64,000 nt of DNA from Gnetum montanum (taxonomy: Eukaryota; Streptophyta; Gnetopsida; Gnetales; Gnetaceae), in contig MNCI01013764.1 of the NCBI GenBank assembly GCA_015680685.1, positions 54,949-118,948 on the forward strand. The letters run 5' to 3'. Positions 21,350 through 34,570 of the stretch are shown here, piece after piece. Both the position numbers and the translations under genes were made by a program. The stretch's first letter is position 1. The number at the start of each line of letters is the position of its first letter. Below the pieces are notes generated by a model, which saw nothing but the letters and a program-made list of their open reading frames with translations, searched no databases and was not told the DNA's origin.

Positions 21350-24300
21350 TGTTGACGACCGTTTGGGACACGACTGCCAACAAGTGTCCTCGAACAAGAT
21401 TTAGGTGCTTGCTAGTCTCTAACAATACCAAGGCCTAGATACCCCCAAATAGACTCAATAGTTAATGTGAGTATGTGTGTGTGCTATTGTAAAAAATGAA
21501 ATGATTGGGTTTTGTGTAAAACTATAAATGACTTATCTTAAAGAGATTCAGCCAACTTTGCAAAGTACTATGAGTTGTTGAGAGTTCCTATTTTGTTCAA
21601 TTGCCTAGTCTATGTGGTCCTTATAATTCCTACTTGTAACAAATAAAGTTTTGCAAAAACATTTGAGCACAACTCTGCGAATCTACTTCTAATTTTCCCC
21701 AGAGAAATAGATAGTTCCACAAGAAAACTAGAAATAGAGCGAGATTCAATGGAAATAGAAAGAAGAGAAAAAAAGCAGATTTGTGTAAAGATCTCAAATG
21801 TTTAAACAAGGTAAAATGATACGAGTAAACACTTCACAATAAAGCCATCCCAAATTCAATAATTACGAATTATTCAAACTTCCAAGGCTCAAATAAGCAA
21901 TTTCTTCAAGACAATCCTACTATGCTACCCAAAAAAAATTTGTTGTATAAACTATCACGTACCAGACCCTATTTTGGCTAGATAATGGATGTCAACAATT
22001 GCATTCAATAGAACCTTCAAAAGACTTGACAATTTATGATTGAAATACCACAGAGATTCACTTTAAAGATAAAAAGAAGTTATTCTGGTCCTATCAAAAT
22101 ACCAAAGATTTTCTGAACCCTCTTGACTATTGAATCGTTCAATGACTTGACTACATGCAGAGGCTCTCTTACAACAATCTCAATATCGGTTCTTATACAT
22201 TGCACAATAATAAAATTAACTACCAAAATGCTCTTAAGGCTTTCAAACACAAGCTCTTCTATGGAAAAATTTTAATAGAAATTTTCTATCATGCAACAAG
22301 AACAATAAAAGTAATCTAAAAATCCCAAAATTACTTTCCAAGCATGATACTATCTAAACCACTAGCTAAACAATTTAAACAAAATAAAAAAAAGCATAAC
22401 TTATAGGACTATGAAAAAGAGCCTAAAATGATATCTTTAACAAGTCATCTTACAAGCAATCTTTCACAATGTCTTCTTTACAAATTCTTTCCCCCCCCCC
22501 AACCACCGAGACCCAGAGCGAGACCTCTCCTCCCATCAAACCTTCCTTCCTACCCTTAAAGCCCTTTTATAGTAACCTTAAGGTAGTTACAATCATCATG
22601 AGAAGGTGAGGTAAGTTACAAACATTATGGGTGGTTATAACCACCATAGAGATAAAAAAGCTGCAGTTGACAAGTGTCCCATTTAGTTTCCAAGTGGCTC
22701 ATTCAGTTGCCAAGTGATCACCATGGAGATAAAAAATTTGTAGTGGACAAGTGGCCTTTGTAGTGGTTATAACCACCATTTCAATTAAGAGGCTACAATT
22801 GTCATGAAATTACAACATTTCTAGGAAATTTAAAATGAAGCCAAGTATCTAGTGGCTATATTCACCATAGGGTTAAATATTTGTAGGTGATGAATATCTT
22901 GTAGTTGCAACCATCATGATAGACTAGGCAGCCATGGAGGACTCATGTTTTGTTTCTACATGTCTCATTATGGTATGGCCATAAATATATTCATATTTCA
23001 ATTTTATGGCCCCAAACAACCATAGTAGCTTATCCAAAATGGTACCCATTTATCTATATTATTATTTTTCTTATCTCACTCCCAATTTATGTGTAAATTC
23101 TCTAGATCATGAGGATGTTCATCTTTTTGAAATAATAAAACCGTAGTCAAGATGTCTACAACATATTTTTCATGAATTATTGTGTGAGCTTGTTTCATCA
23201 AGAGTAATGTTTGAACTAAAATTGGGATAATGAGCAACACCAACTCCCTCCTATGCAAATATTTCAAATTAATAGGAAATCCACAGCTGTTAATCATCAT
23301 GCTTTTGACCTACAGCAAAGAAATGAAGAATTCCACCATTTGCTAGTGTGGTATTGTTACTAGAACAACTGCAAATTCATCCGTGCTTCGGTAGTTGCAA
23401 ATGCTGAGTCACTAGTGTCGTCTAGATACACCGAAGCTCTATTTTTAGCAACATTTATTTAGTATCAAAAGGTTTGAAACTCTGCTAAGAATTCCGGCAA
23501 TTTCTGCGTGAACTATGTGTGCCCTACACCAGCAAAGCTAAAGGCACAATGGAAATGATTACAACCATTGTTCCCAACCAGACCTCCATGTGTGCTATGC
23601 GTTCACTGAATTTCTGGGACTAGATTCTTGGTAGGATGCCCTTGTCTATCATGATTTAATATTTCTGTCAGCTAAGTTTATGCACTATATTTTTCTTAGA
23701 GTTTATTTCTCTACCATGCCCTGGTGCTCTATCAAATATAAGCTAGAAACCCTATTGCGTTTTTTCCCTTTTATGCGAAGACTCCACTCTCTGTATACTG
23801 CAGATTATTGAAGGAGATCTTATTTTTCTTTTGCAAGTTCTAGGAGCAAATGATAATTCTAGTTTAGGGTTCTAACCGCCTGAAATCTTTGCCCCAGATT
23901 TACTTAGGGCTTCTTCCGTTTTTCTTTCTAAATTCATTTTATTCAATTTGTGAATCATGGACAGCTATTGTATGATTTGGGTGCTAATATTGGCAAGATT
24001 TTGATATATTCTTTATGCTTGTCTTGCTGTTTTTCTTCTAAAACCATTACTCATAACTTGTTCTTGTTTTTCCGATTTTCATTGCTAATTCAAATGCAAA
24101 GTATATACAAAGTGTTTGACAAATTTCCTTTCTCCAGTATCTCTACTATTGCTGTCAATAAACATTACTGTGACGTCCAATTCTCAATTCTTATATGTAT
24201 TGCTAATTGCATTTTAACTCTTACTCTTTTTCTCTCTTCTTCTTTTTGTTCTGCACTTCATATATAGGGCACATGAACAAATAGTTCATGAAGACTACTA

Positions 24301-24481
24301 AAATTTCCAATGACCAGTTTACTATCAATTGCAGTTACTTGGATTCTTCATTTCTTTCTTCTTTAAATTTAGATGTTATTTCTCTTTACCTACAAACTGA
24401 AATTTTGTTTATTCTGACAAAGTAAAGCATCCTATATGCATTTTCTTGATATTTTATAGCCTTTCCTCCAATCTTTCAGCA
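21350..24481 (-). repeat. 5' LTR of the LARD-like element
   Basis: Starts TGTTGACGACCG and ends TTTCAGCA on the plus strand. It contains the TATA box at 22561-22573, a poly-C stretch at 22492-22500 and the counterpart 74-codon frame at 23076-23300. Confidence 0.85.
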
Positions 24482-27082
24482 TCTGCAAGCTTGCTAAGGT
24501 GTCTCTTTGTCATTTCAAGCTCCTAGAAGAGGCATCTCTTTGTTGTGGGAGATGTCTCTAGGTGGAGTAATATTTCTCCTTTTAGGTCAAGACATCTCCC
24601 AAGAGACATCAAATACTTGGGATACATGTTTACCTAGAAACATCTATGGTTCGAATGAGACATCTTCTCATCCTACAAGATATCTCTTGACCACTTGGGA
24701 TGTTTCCTATGCATGCCTAGCTCTCATCTAAGACATCTTTCGAATCTAAAAGATATCTTTTTAGCTTTACAAAACCTATAATCAAATTTTTATAATGATG
24801 AAAATAAGGCTCAAAATAGATGACCCTTCATCATATAGTAATATATTTTGTTGGATTTTTGAGTGAATAGGTTTCAAATATTGAATGAGTCATAGGCACA
24901 TGGGGTACTACATTAGCATTTTGGTATGCTTTATCTGGATTACTGTTTCTTGGTTATGTGTTCCTTTATTTTTCCTAATATAGGTTTTTAGAAACTATTT
25001 GATGTAATGTCTATTTATCATATCTAATTATTTTATGCATATTATTTAAGATTTAGCATTCTTTTCTAAGATTTGTCCTTATGCATGAGACATTAAAAAT
25101 GTTTTATCTCTATTTTGATTCTACCAACTTTTCATATCATAAAACTATAGTTTTGAGTCATAAATAACACCAAATGACACTAACCTAGAAGTTAAAGTTT
25201 TCGTAACACATTGACATAGATTATGAAAAGCATCCGACCATTCATCATAATCCCATTATGAGGTCATGACAAATTCTAACATAATGTTAAGATGTTACAT
25301 GGTAATCTAAGAAACTTTTGTAAAGTAATTTATAATCTTCTACAATGAAAAATAATAAAAATGATGAATAATGTAGTTTCTAGGGCTTCTTGAAATTCTT
25401 GAAAGTCTTAAAATCATAACTAATTAAATTTTACAATTTTAATAACTTAAAGGGACCATTAGGATCTTAGATTACTTTATTTTATTTTATTTTCTAGAAT
25501 TTCACTCATTCTCTCAAAGCTTATATTTTTGCCTTTTACAATTTAGGATCCCCATTTTATAGTAATTTATTTTATCTTTGATCCTTCATTTTACTTAATT
25601 AAGTGATATGGATACGTTTTCCTACCACCTAGGATTTTATTTTCACACACACACATTTTTAAGTTTTTGATTATTTGGATTAGAACTTATTGGTAATACT
25701 TATGCAAGTTGCCTTTCTTAATAAGTATCATATTTATTTTTATGATGCTTATGAAAGTTTCCTTTCTTGATAAGGAGTTGAATACTTATGTGGGATGCTT
25801 TTCTTAGTAAGTATCATTTGTTTATTTTTTATTTTATTTGGGTTTTTTGGATGATGGTTAAACCTTTCAATTATTTCTACAATTTGGTAATTAATTTGCT
25901 ATTTTTTATTTTTGATATTTCATATATTTATATTGTTTGGTGCTAACTCTTTTCATATAGCTACCCCTTGTACATGACTATATGGCTACCTAATGCCTAA
26001 AATTGAAACCTATATGGGATAATTTGTAGTTTATTTTTCCTACTCAATCTTAGAATTGATTTTCCTTTGCTTTTTTACGTCTTTCAGATGATTCAATTAG
26101 TTGTGAGAATGAAAAGGAAGATGGAGAAGCTTACATTTAGAAGTATATTTTTAATGCATTTCTAGTATAGCCATTATTTTTTTAATTATATGTTTTCTTA
26201 TAAGATTTAATATTTAGTTGGAATTTTTGGATCATCTAGTGTAGTTCTTTGATTATGAAGATTTATATTTGCTTATCTTTGACGCTAGTCTAACTTTGGT
26301 TGACTCTCTCAAATTTTCATCTATATATGAATGATATGTTGAAATCAAATTCAACGTAGTGCCAAAATCAAGAGGTAAATTTAGCATTACAATAAGAGAT
26401 AATTTTCATAGGAATGTCATGTAGATTAATAATATTAGAGACTTATAACTTTGTAACATCCTTTATGCTAACCTTAGTCTTTATAGTAAGAAAAGAAGCT
26501 AACTTGAATAACAAGTAAAAAATAAGAAATATTACATTCTTTTCATCTCTAGTATAATGTAAACTAGTAATGAAATCCATATCGATCACCTTCTACTTTC
26601 ACTATGATGAAGTCTAAGTTGGTTATCTACGTTGAGCCATGTCAGTCAATGTAGATACATCAACACATCCATGAAACACATATGTGTCAATGCTAATCCT
26701 CCATAAGCCTATATAAATATGTACACCACCCACATATATGACACATTTGGTCATTTTCATAGTGCAATTGAAGTAATTTATTTTTGTAGAACTTAGCTAA
26801 AATTCTCTTTGAGTGCCCATAACATGGATTGAGTTGATTGAACAAAGTTTTATTTGAATGCATATTATACTTAGAAACTTTTGCATGAAGATAATAAAAT
26901 CAAGATTAATTCCTTCCACTACCATACTTGGAATAATACTTAGCTTATTTTCAGCATTTTACTCTTAATGCATTTTACATTCCAACACTTAGAACATTTA
27001 TATTTTTTTCTATAATAGCATAAATAAGACCACTTTGTTCATGTTATATTAATTCTTGGTAAACTAGTAGCATTAATATAAG
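24482..27082. other. AT-rich spacer; cluster of AGACATCT-type octamers
   Basis: 24530-24770 holds about nine copies of AGACATCT, AGATGTCT or close variants, on both strands. 25690-25830 repeats an ~55-bp 'tacttatgcaagttgccttt' unit about three times. No gene recognised. Confidence 0.5.
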
Positions 27083-27885
27083 TTCATTAATGAGTGGCAA
27101 GGTACTCCTAAGCCCAACCATATGAATTACAAGCATTCATGAACAATCTGGTCAAATTCTATGGATGGGACTAGTTGTGGCATCTATATCACTATGCCTT
27201 GGACTAGTGGTAGCTTTGTCACATATGATTTTTATTATTTTATATTTTATTGTTCTATAATTAACAATACGTTTAAACTCAATTTATAATCAATTCAACT
27301 AATCTAATTGCTAATTAATAGTCACCTACCCTAAGATAAGTATCCAATCCCACTTCCCGTGCACATCCTGAACACATATAACATTGTTGGGTTACCAAAA
27401 GTCAAGCGTTGTTGGAATTACCAAGATTCATACACATGCTCAAATAAATCATACTTATGTGCTTAATCAATTAACATGCATTAAAATGTAAATATTAACT
27501 AAGTACATGAAAAGTAAATTGCATGGAAAGTAAATCTAATCTAAGTCAAAGTGCTGCAATGAATAGAAATCAATCGCAATCTTATTGCCATTAATGGAAT
27601 ATGTCTAGGTACATTTGCAATTGAATAATACTTCGTAAAACTAACTTAGATCCACTCTATGGGCACTCATTGACTATTCTCTAAGATTATGAAATAAAAC
27701 TAAAAGAATTCAGCTACTCTATGTATAAAACTATGAAAAACTCATTGAAAACTATTGAAAACTAATCCAAATTGGAAGCCTAGATGCTATATTTATAGGC
27801 CAATGTATACCTCGTGACATTGGATACCCAATGTCACATTTGGGCTCCAACGTTAGATAGATGAAAAATGCACTTCATCATTCAT
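27083..27885 (-). mobile_element. Solo LTR of the element 2 family with 5-bp target duplication
   Basis: TTCAT at 27083-27087 and again at 27881-27885 flank a 793-bp LTR (27088-27880, TAATGAGTGG to CTTCATCA). It aligns with 12189-12977. A minus-strand TATA box (CTATAAATA) lies near 27790. A palindrome (GTGACATTGG / CCCAATGTCAC) sits where the other copy has its GATATC palindrome. Confidence 0.85.
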
Positions 27886-28440
27886 GATTACTACAAAAAG
27901 TGGGAATGGATGCTCTATACTTAGGATAATTTAAATCATGCTTAGTTTCATAAGTTAGTTAGAAATTAATAATTTAGTCATTTTTTAGATTAATATTTTA
28001 ATAATAAAAAATAACAAAAATATAAACATCTTATGCCACAATTAATCTTAACCAGATGGGTGGAGATAACACAAATGATGGTTGGAAAGACAATGACCAG
28101 CAAGGTCATGTTTGACTATCTAGAGTATTAAGCACTCATGTAGGGTTCATAGAATTTGACTAAAAAACATGTACATACTTGATATTCATATGATTAGGCA
28201 TAGTGGACACTTATTACCCATCATTGGAACCATTACCAAGGATCTCTAGTAGTTGTTATGCATTAAGTATTTTAGATAGTTGAATCATACAAGATTTTTA
28301 TAAGAATATAATTCACCATCATTAGAAAATAAATAGCATTTTATTGAAGGCATACTACAAAAACAACTAAAAGTTATCTTCTTTTGGTAGGGTTAATTTT
28401 GCTACTAATTTTACAAAGTAGCATGCTAGAATATGAAAAA
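27886..28440. other. Unassigned AT-rich sequence
   Basis: No recognised gene or repeat. It leads into the degenerate gypsy element. Confidence 0.35.
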
Positions 28441-30980
28441 ATGTAGCTGAAGTACCTCAACAACTCAATGTTTTCTACATCCATGTAGATCCATACTATT
28501 TGAGCTTCACCTTCATCCTTCACTAGGATGAACAAATGTGATGTAAAGGCCTAGAGGGTAATATTATATTACCACTTGCCCGTATCATTTCCTCCATGTT
28601 CATGACAACATTAATGAAGCTAGGGCTCGAATCAAAAGTCCTAGAGTACCAAGTCATGGATCACCTCTCTAGAGCCTACCAACTAATATAATTTCAACTT
28701 CAAAATGACAAACTCATGAAGGCTTACTATAAAGCCTCAAAGGACAAAGAAATATTGGTCACATTAACATCACAATCAGAAAAGGAGGATACTGAATATC
28801 CATTAGGGTGATCTCAAATTCAAGGCTCTTCTCCCCTTAATGAGGATAATATAAATGATTAATTATTACATTCAACCTTGACAAGTAACCAAGACAATGG
28901 AAGAACTAATCCCAAATCCAGAGGACATCAAGGCCAGGGTTCTCTAGTCATCAAAAAAGAGAACAATGAGGGACCAAAGAAGGAGAGCAAGATGACATAA
29001 CTCTCCTAACACTCCATCTTCACCATCCTCTTGATTATCTAGATCCAACATAAGAGAACTTGACTAAAACTAAAAGGTAAATGATCAAGACCATGATAGA
29101 GATGATAAAAGACCCCATCATAGAGATGGAAGGAGGGAGCATAGAAAATAATAATAGAAAGAGGAACATCATCAAGAGAGGAGTACAAAGTGACATCATA
29201 AGATAGCTGATCATGAAAGAGATCATGATAAATGTGAGGACTATGATGAATGATTACTTGCTACCAAAAGCATGATCAACATCCATGAGATAGTTCACAT
29301 CCCCACTATGCATTAAAGGAATAGCTGGATCAAATAACTTAACATGAACAACATTCCTAAATTTAACGAAGGTTATAGGATTGATCTACAACATCATCTA
29401 CAAGTATTTGATGATGTCAATTCCTTGTAGAACATAGAAAATAGTTAGTAGAAGCTCAAAATTGTTCTCTAGAACACTCATAAATGAAAATAAAAGTTAA
29501 TTCCAATCCTTGAAACTAGAATCTATCTATAGATGGAGTATGATACTTGAGCTATTTAATGACAAATATCAAACATACTCTCAGATATCCAATTTGAGAA
29601 AATAGGTTTAAGGGTATCCCTTGATGCAGCGTTAGGAAACTACTATTCTCTACTACACTAGTGCTCAAGCCATGGGTTCTCTCTAAGGAAGCACTTCACC
29701 ATATTAGAAATGGATTAGAAGAAACTAGAGAGACTCTCAAGATTTGTGCCCAAGGTATAGTATTAGAAATGAGATCCCATTGGATTCAAACATTCATTAA
29801 TCATGTAGCAAAGTAAGAAGGAGAGTTGAAAAAGAGAGAAAGTGTAGAGGAATACAACAAGAATTCTTTCATCTACAAGAAGGAGGTACATCTCTATGAT
29901 CCAGACGAGGAAGCACTATTGGAGAAGGTTGTGCAAATAAAGACCATGATGGTTTAAAAATTTGGCACAAAAATATTAGCTAAGATGGATAATATTTGGA
30001 ACTTATTATATGAGAAGTTTCAAACTACTCTTAAAATCATGAAGGAGAAAACAAAATAGGGAAACAAGGATAAGGATAGGAGAAGGAAGAAGGATGTAGT
30101 AAAGGACTACCATCATCAAAAAGGTAAGGCTACAATAGAAGATAAGTTTGTAGATTTAAACATAGATAATGAGGGGTATAATATGTAAAAGTATAACCAT
30201 CCCAAGGAATGTTACCTAATTTTGTTACACTTATAAGAAGCTGGGTTCTATGTCATAAATCCAAAGCTTACTAAGGAGCAACCACCTAGGATGTTGTCTT
30301 ATTGGTAAGGCAAATATCAACAATAGTTCTACCAATAGCATTACTATCCTAGTGAAATGTTGTTGCAACCTTAATATTATTATCATCAATGGTAAAACCC
30401 ATAGCCATGGGGGATGCCACCATGAAGGTAGTAGTATCCTTATCATTAATAAGATCCATTGGCTATTATGTCCAACAACCTGTATCTCTAAGTAGCTTGA
30501 TAGTCCGTGCCTTTTCTCATCATTACAATCCCTCCAAATATCATAAACCTACTACTCCACATATTTAATCTCCTTTCACATACACTCATCATTATTCTCA
30601 ACAGTACTCTACAACTCATACCTCTACTCGCTTGGAACCTACACCATCTGTGTAAGGCAAAATACCTCCATAGCCCCAACAATGCAATGACACCAGGGTA
30701 GTAAATTTACAAGTAGAGAACAACTTAAGTGTTTCTAAGCATAAGCCTTGGAAAAGGTCATTCTTCAGGTCTAACAACCCACTAAAACCGTCATAGATAT
30801 TTGTGGTTGTAGATTCCTTTTAAACTACCTACGCAATATATATTAATCTTCCTTCAAACTAAAGTCCAAAAATGTTCAAAATATCATGTTAATTCATGGA
30901 TTCATAGATTAAATAAAATTATGATATCTTTCCAAGAAAATAACTAACTCTCCAAGCCCTATAATTTATTTGTAGATTAT
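28440..30980 (+). pseudogene. Gag-like remnant, heavily degraded
   Basis: Position upstream of the protease implies gag. I see only an Arg/Asp/His-rich stretch near 29060-29150 (DHDRDDKRPHHRDG) and short open pieces. No clear knuckle is visible. Confidence 0.4.
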
Positions 30981-30984
30981 AGGA

Positions 30985-31440
30985 AATTTTCAATGAAAAG
31001 CTCTATTAGACTCAGGTATTGTTATGAACTTAATTTCCTAAGAAATATCCAACATATGGAACCTACCTCCACTCAAGAAATGTAATATCATGTTAGAGCT
31101 TGTAGACTAATTCATTACTATTTCGTTGAGATTCATAGAGGATGTTGTAACCACTATTAGTTAATGGTCATATCTCATAAACTTCTTAGTAATACATGTG
31201 GACAACTGAGAAAGAAACTTTCCAATCATTATGGGAAGGGCTTGGCTAAGGATAATTGATAGCAAGTTAAGAATCAAACACCTCTTCTTGTAAATCTCCA
31301 AGGAAAAAAAGTTTGACAAGATAAAGAAGAATAGGGTTTCATGAATCGTGTATAGTGACATAGGGTACAATTGTGTGAAAAAAATATCAACAATCAAGAA
31401 CATGTCTATTACAACATGCAACATGTATGCCAAAAACCAT
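30985..31440 (+). pseudogene. Gypsy aspartic protease remnant
   Basis: The plus frame reads ALLDSGIVMNLIS, then a region with LELVD, FIEDVVTTIS and FPIIMGRAWLRI. These match D-S-G, the flap and the LGRPWL element of plant gypsy proteases. In-frame stops make it inactive. It lies directly upstream of RT. Confidence 0.75.
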
Positions 31441-31879
31441 TAATATTCAAAGGTTCCTATACACTGAAACCACAAAACATGAAGGCACCCAATGACAAAC
31501 TACAAAAAATAGCTCTAGTTTCATCATATGCATGGTAAAGAGACTTACAAGGTCTTATATACATAGGATGAATGAGATGAAGTAAATCTAAAGTTCACTT
31601 TCAAAGTAGATCATAGAAAATAAGTTTATATGGATTAGGTAGAGTTGAATATACCTAATACTTTAGAATAGGATCCCTTGGAACTAAAATTTTTACCAAG
31701 ATCTTTAGAATATGGTATCTTAGATAATGGGAAGCCAGTAATCATAAATATCTCACTTACCAGGGAACAAAAGGAAAAGTTGTTGAAGGTTGTCAAAAAT
31801 GGGTAATATCGTTTTCTTGATCATATGATGAGATAATACAAATAGATCCATGCATATGCCACCATCAAATCTACATAAA

Positions 31880-33165
31880 ATTTACTATCAAACCCAAATG
31901 ATAGCCATAAAGAAGCTTGAATCCAAAGCTAAAATAGGTTATTAAGAAGGAAGTTGAGAAACATATCAAGGCTAGGTTCATCTATCCAATGGTATAGAGT
32001 GGATGGGTATGCTCTCTTATTATCAAATCAAAGAAAGAAAGAAAATGAAGAGTCTATATAGATTTTAGATTGCTGAACATTGTCACATTCAAGGATCATT
32101 TCAACTACCATTTTTGAAACAAGTTTTAGAAAGTATTGTAGGATACATCTACTATAGTTTTCTAGATGGATATAGTTGTCATAATCAAATAAATATAGCT
32201 CCAAATGACTAGGCCAAAACAACATTCACAAGTTCTTGGGGGACTTTTTCATATAAAAAGATGCCCTTTATCCTATGCAATGCTCCTTCATCCTTTCAAT
32301 GCCTAGTTCGTACTATCTTTCAATAAAAAATTGATAGTGAGATGAAAGTATCCATGAATGACTTCACCTATGATGTTAATTTCAAACAAGCATTCGACTA
32401 TGTTGAGCATGTACTAAAAAATGTGTGGAAATGAACTTATGGCTTAATTAGTAGAAGAGCCATTTGATGTTCTATGAGGTCATTGTCTTGGGGCACCAAA
32501 TTTTAGCAAAGAAAATTAAGGTTGATCCTAAAGTGATAAGGGTCATCTAAGAAATTAGCAATAATCCTCAAGAAGTTAATGATATAAGATCATTTCTAAC
32601 ACATAATAGTTACTATAGACATTTCATTACAAACTTCTTCAAAATCACTAGGCCACTTGTTGAGCTTACTAAGAAGGATGTAGCATTTAAATGTATTAAG
32701 AAGTATGAAAAATCATTTTAGTACTTAAAGATGAAGCTCATAGAAATACCAATTCTATGTGCACTTAATCATCACAGATTCATCCAACTATGAATTGTAA
32801 GTAGTACATACATAAATGAATGATCAAAAATGTTAATCCATTATGCCAGTAGGAGAATTATGGATGCACAACTTAATTACATCACTACAAAGAAGAAACT
32901 CATAACAATGGTGTATGCTCTTGTGAAATTCAAGTAGTATGTGCTTGAATACCCCATTTTTATGCACACTGATCATAGTGTCATTTATTCCCTAATGAAC
33001 AAGCCAATAGTGAGCCCTTCTATTATATAGTGATTGGTGATCTTATAGAATTTTGATCTGATAATGATGAATAGAAAAGAAACTAAAAATGCAATTTTTA
33101 ATCATCTATCTTAGTTAATATGGAATAATAATGATGATAAAAATCCCTTGTCTGATCACTTTTTA
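31880..33165 (+). pseudogene. Gypsy reverse transcriptase and RNase H remnant
   Basis: RT motifs in order are FIYPM with GWVCSLI, then ERK and VYIDFRLLN, FLDGYSCHNQINIAPND, WGTFSYKKMPF, CNAPSSFQ, and SMNDF at about 32350. SMNDF stands where Y/F-M-D-D-F is expected, so the catalytic Asp pair is broken. RNase H follows with HYASRRIMDAQLNYITT, then FMHTDHSVIYSLMNK. Frames change at least three times, with many stops. Confidence 0.8.
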
Positions 33166-33379
33166 GATGAGCTTCTCTTTGCTAAAGTAACAAAAGTCCA
33201 AGCACCAAGGATTACAAATTGGAATGATGAATTTCCCTTCTATTTACCCACACAGGAAACTCCTACATCATGGAATCATAAGAGGAGGTAGTAGTTCCTC
33301 CACTAGGTCAAACATTACCTAGAGATAGAAGGAAATATTTATAACATATATGTTGATGGTCTAGCACAATGGTGCATCC

Positions 33380-33687
33380 TTGATATAGATTAGCTAAGAG
33401 TTCTATAGGATGCTCATGAGGGCCCTTACGAGGACCATTATGTAACCATGAGAACATTCATAAAAATCATGATGACATAATATTTTGTCCTATGATCTTC
33501 AAGGATGCCCATGATTTTTTTCATTCATGTAAATAATGTCAACAAGATGGAGGAATGACAACTAGGGTAGAAGAACCTCAATAGTGGATCCAACCACTAA
33601 AGCCTTTTGACTTTTGAAGAATTAATTTTATGAGATTCATAACTCCCATGTCCAATGGAAAGTTTCACATTATTATTATTGTTAACT
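33380..33687 (+). pseudogene. Gypsy integrase, N-terminal half
   Basis: DAHEGPYEDHY at about 33410 carries the two zinc-binding His. HDFFHSCK and, after a stop, CQQDG supply the two Cys, completing the HHCC finger. The sequence then enters the catalytic core (SNGKFHIIIIVNY) and stops at 33687, where the viral DNA begins. About 30 codons are missing before the frame resumes near 41258. Confidence 0.75.
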
Positions 33688-34504
33688 ATTAGATTCTAAG
33701 AGTAAAATTGATTCAAAAGAAGAGAATATTTTTAAAAAATCCTAAAATGTATACTCAAAACCCTCAAGAGTATTAATCAATCTCTTATGGACCTCTTAAT
33801 GAAAGAGAACCAAGATTTTTAATGGATAATTATACATTTACACAAAGACAATAGGTTCTTAATAAGATTATAGGTTTCATAGATAGATAGCTTGTTCAAG
33901 ATAAAAACTCTCTGGAGCATGCTATACAAAATGTTGTGTTCAATTTCATAGGAAATCATAGGAGATGGTGGAACCAAATAGACACCAACATAAAGAAAAA
34001 AATTATTTGACAAACCTTCTATGTTTTTTATTAATTCCATTACTAAAGAATTCATAGGCCATAAAGAAAATTATATTAAAACATGTAGAGAACATTTTTT
34101 AGTGCTAGGTTAAAACATATTCAGGATACTGATGAGTTCCCAACTGAAATGGAAGATTAATATTATAGAGGAAAATTAACTCATGATAGATCTACTATAG
34201 AACATCTCATAGGAGCAATGCCTTCCCCATTTGGAGAAAAATATTTACAAGAATTAAAATATCATAATAGAACTTTGGATGATGTTAGCTTTAGCTATAT
34301 TGTCTAGCTTATCAATGATGTAAACCATGACCTTTATCATGACCTTAGTGCCCAATCTATTGTCAAGAAAATTAATAAAAAATTAGGAAAGTCTTTCTAT
34401 GCCTCTATATGTCCTAAACATAAGTGGTTAAAACCAACTTAGCAAGATAAATGTTGTCAAAAACCATACAAAAATAAAAATAAGTATCCAAATATAGAAG
34501 ACTA
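33688..34504 (+). repeat. Inverted copy of viral coat region, arm 1
   Basis: It matches the reverse complement of 36835-37640, for example 'aaatcctaaaatgtata' here and its complement near 37570. It is a decayed partial coat-protein reading frame in plus orientation. Confidence 0.8.
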
Positions 34505-34570
34505 GAACTCCTGTGAGGCATCTATCTCTATGATTAAGTGTCTGTTAGAAGGTGATTGTAGTTGTGATAA
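34505..34570 (-). pseudogene. Viral RNase H, first codons only
   Basis: It repeats the start of the RNase H seen at 41110-41190 (LIIE.DAS in both), then breaks at the inverted arm. The duplication shows that the inserted viral DNA was longer than one genome unit. Confidence 0.65.

Larger units (their letters stand above)
17187..24481 (-). mobile_element. LARD-like element: two ~3.1-kb LTRs around ~1 kb
   Basis: Direct repeats 17187-20308 and 21350-24481 begin TGTT and end CAGCA. In a sampled 215-bp stretch (from about 17580 / 21740) I count four differences. On the minus strand the order is 5' LTR, TGGTGCTAGAAGGAGGG primer-site-like motif at 21326-21342, a 1-kb interior with one open frame, then 3' LTR. 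Both LTRs carry a minus-strand TATA box. No protease, RT or integrase is visible. Long LTRs with little interior resemble large retrotransposon derivatives, although the interior is shorter than usual. Flanks (cataa on the left, tctgc on the right) do not match, so no target duplication is seen. Confidence 0.8.

Noticed and set aside
28615-28645. tRNA B-box-like 'gggctcgaatc'
   Set aside because: No A box, anticodon arm or acceptor stem can be drawn around it.
29035-29226. Met/Leu-rich minus frame resembling a membrane protein
   Set aside because: It is the complement of the Arg/Asp-rich gag remnant.
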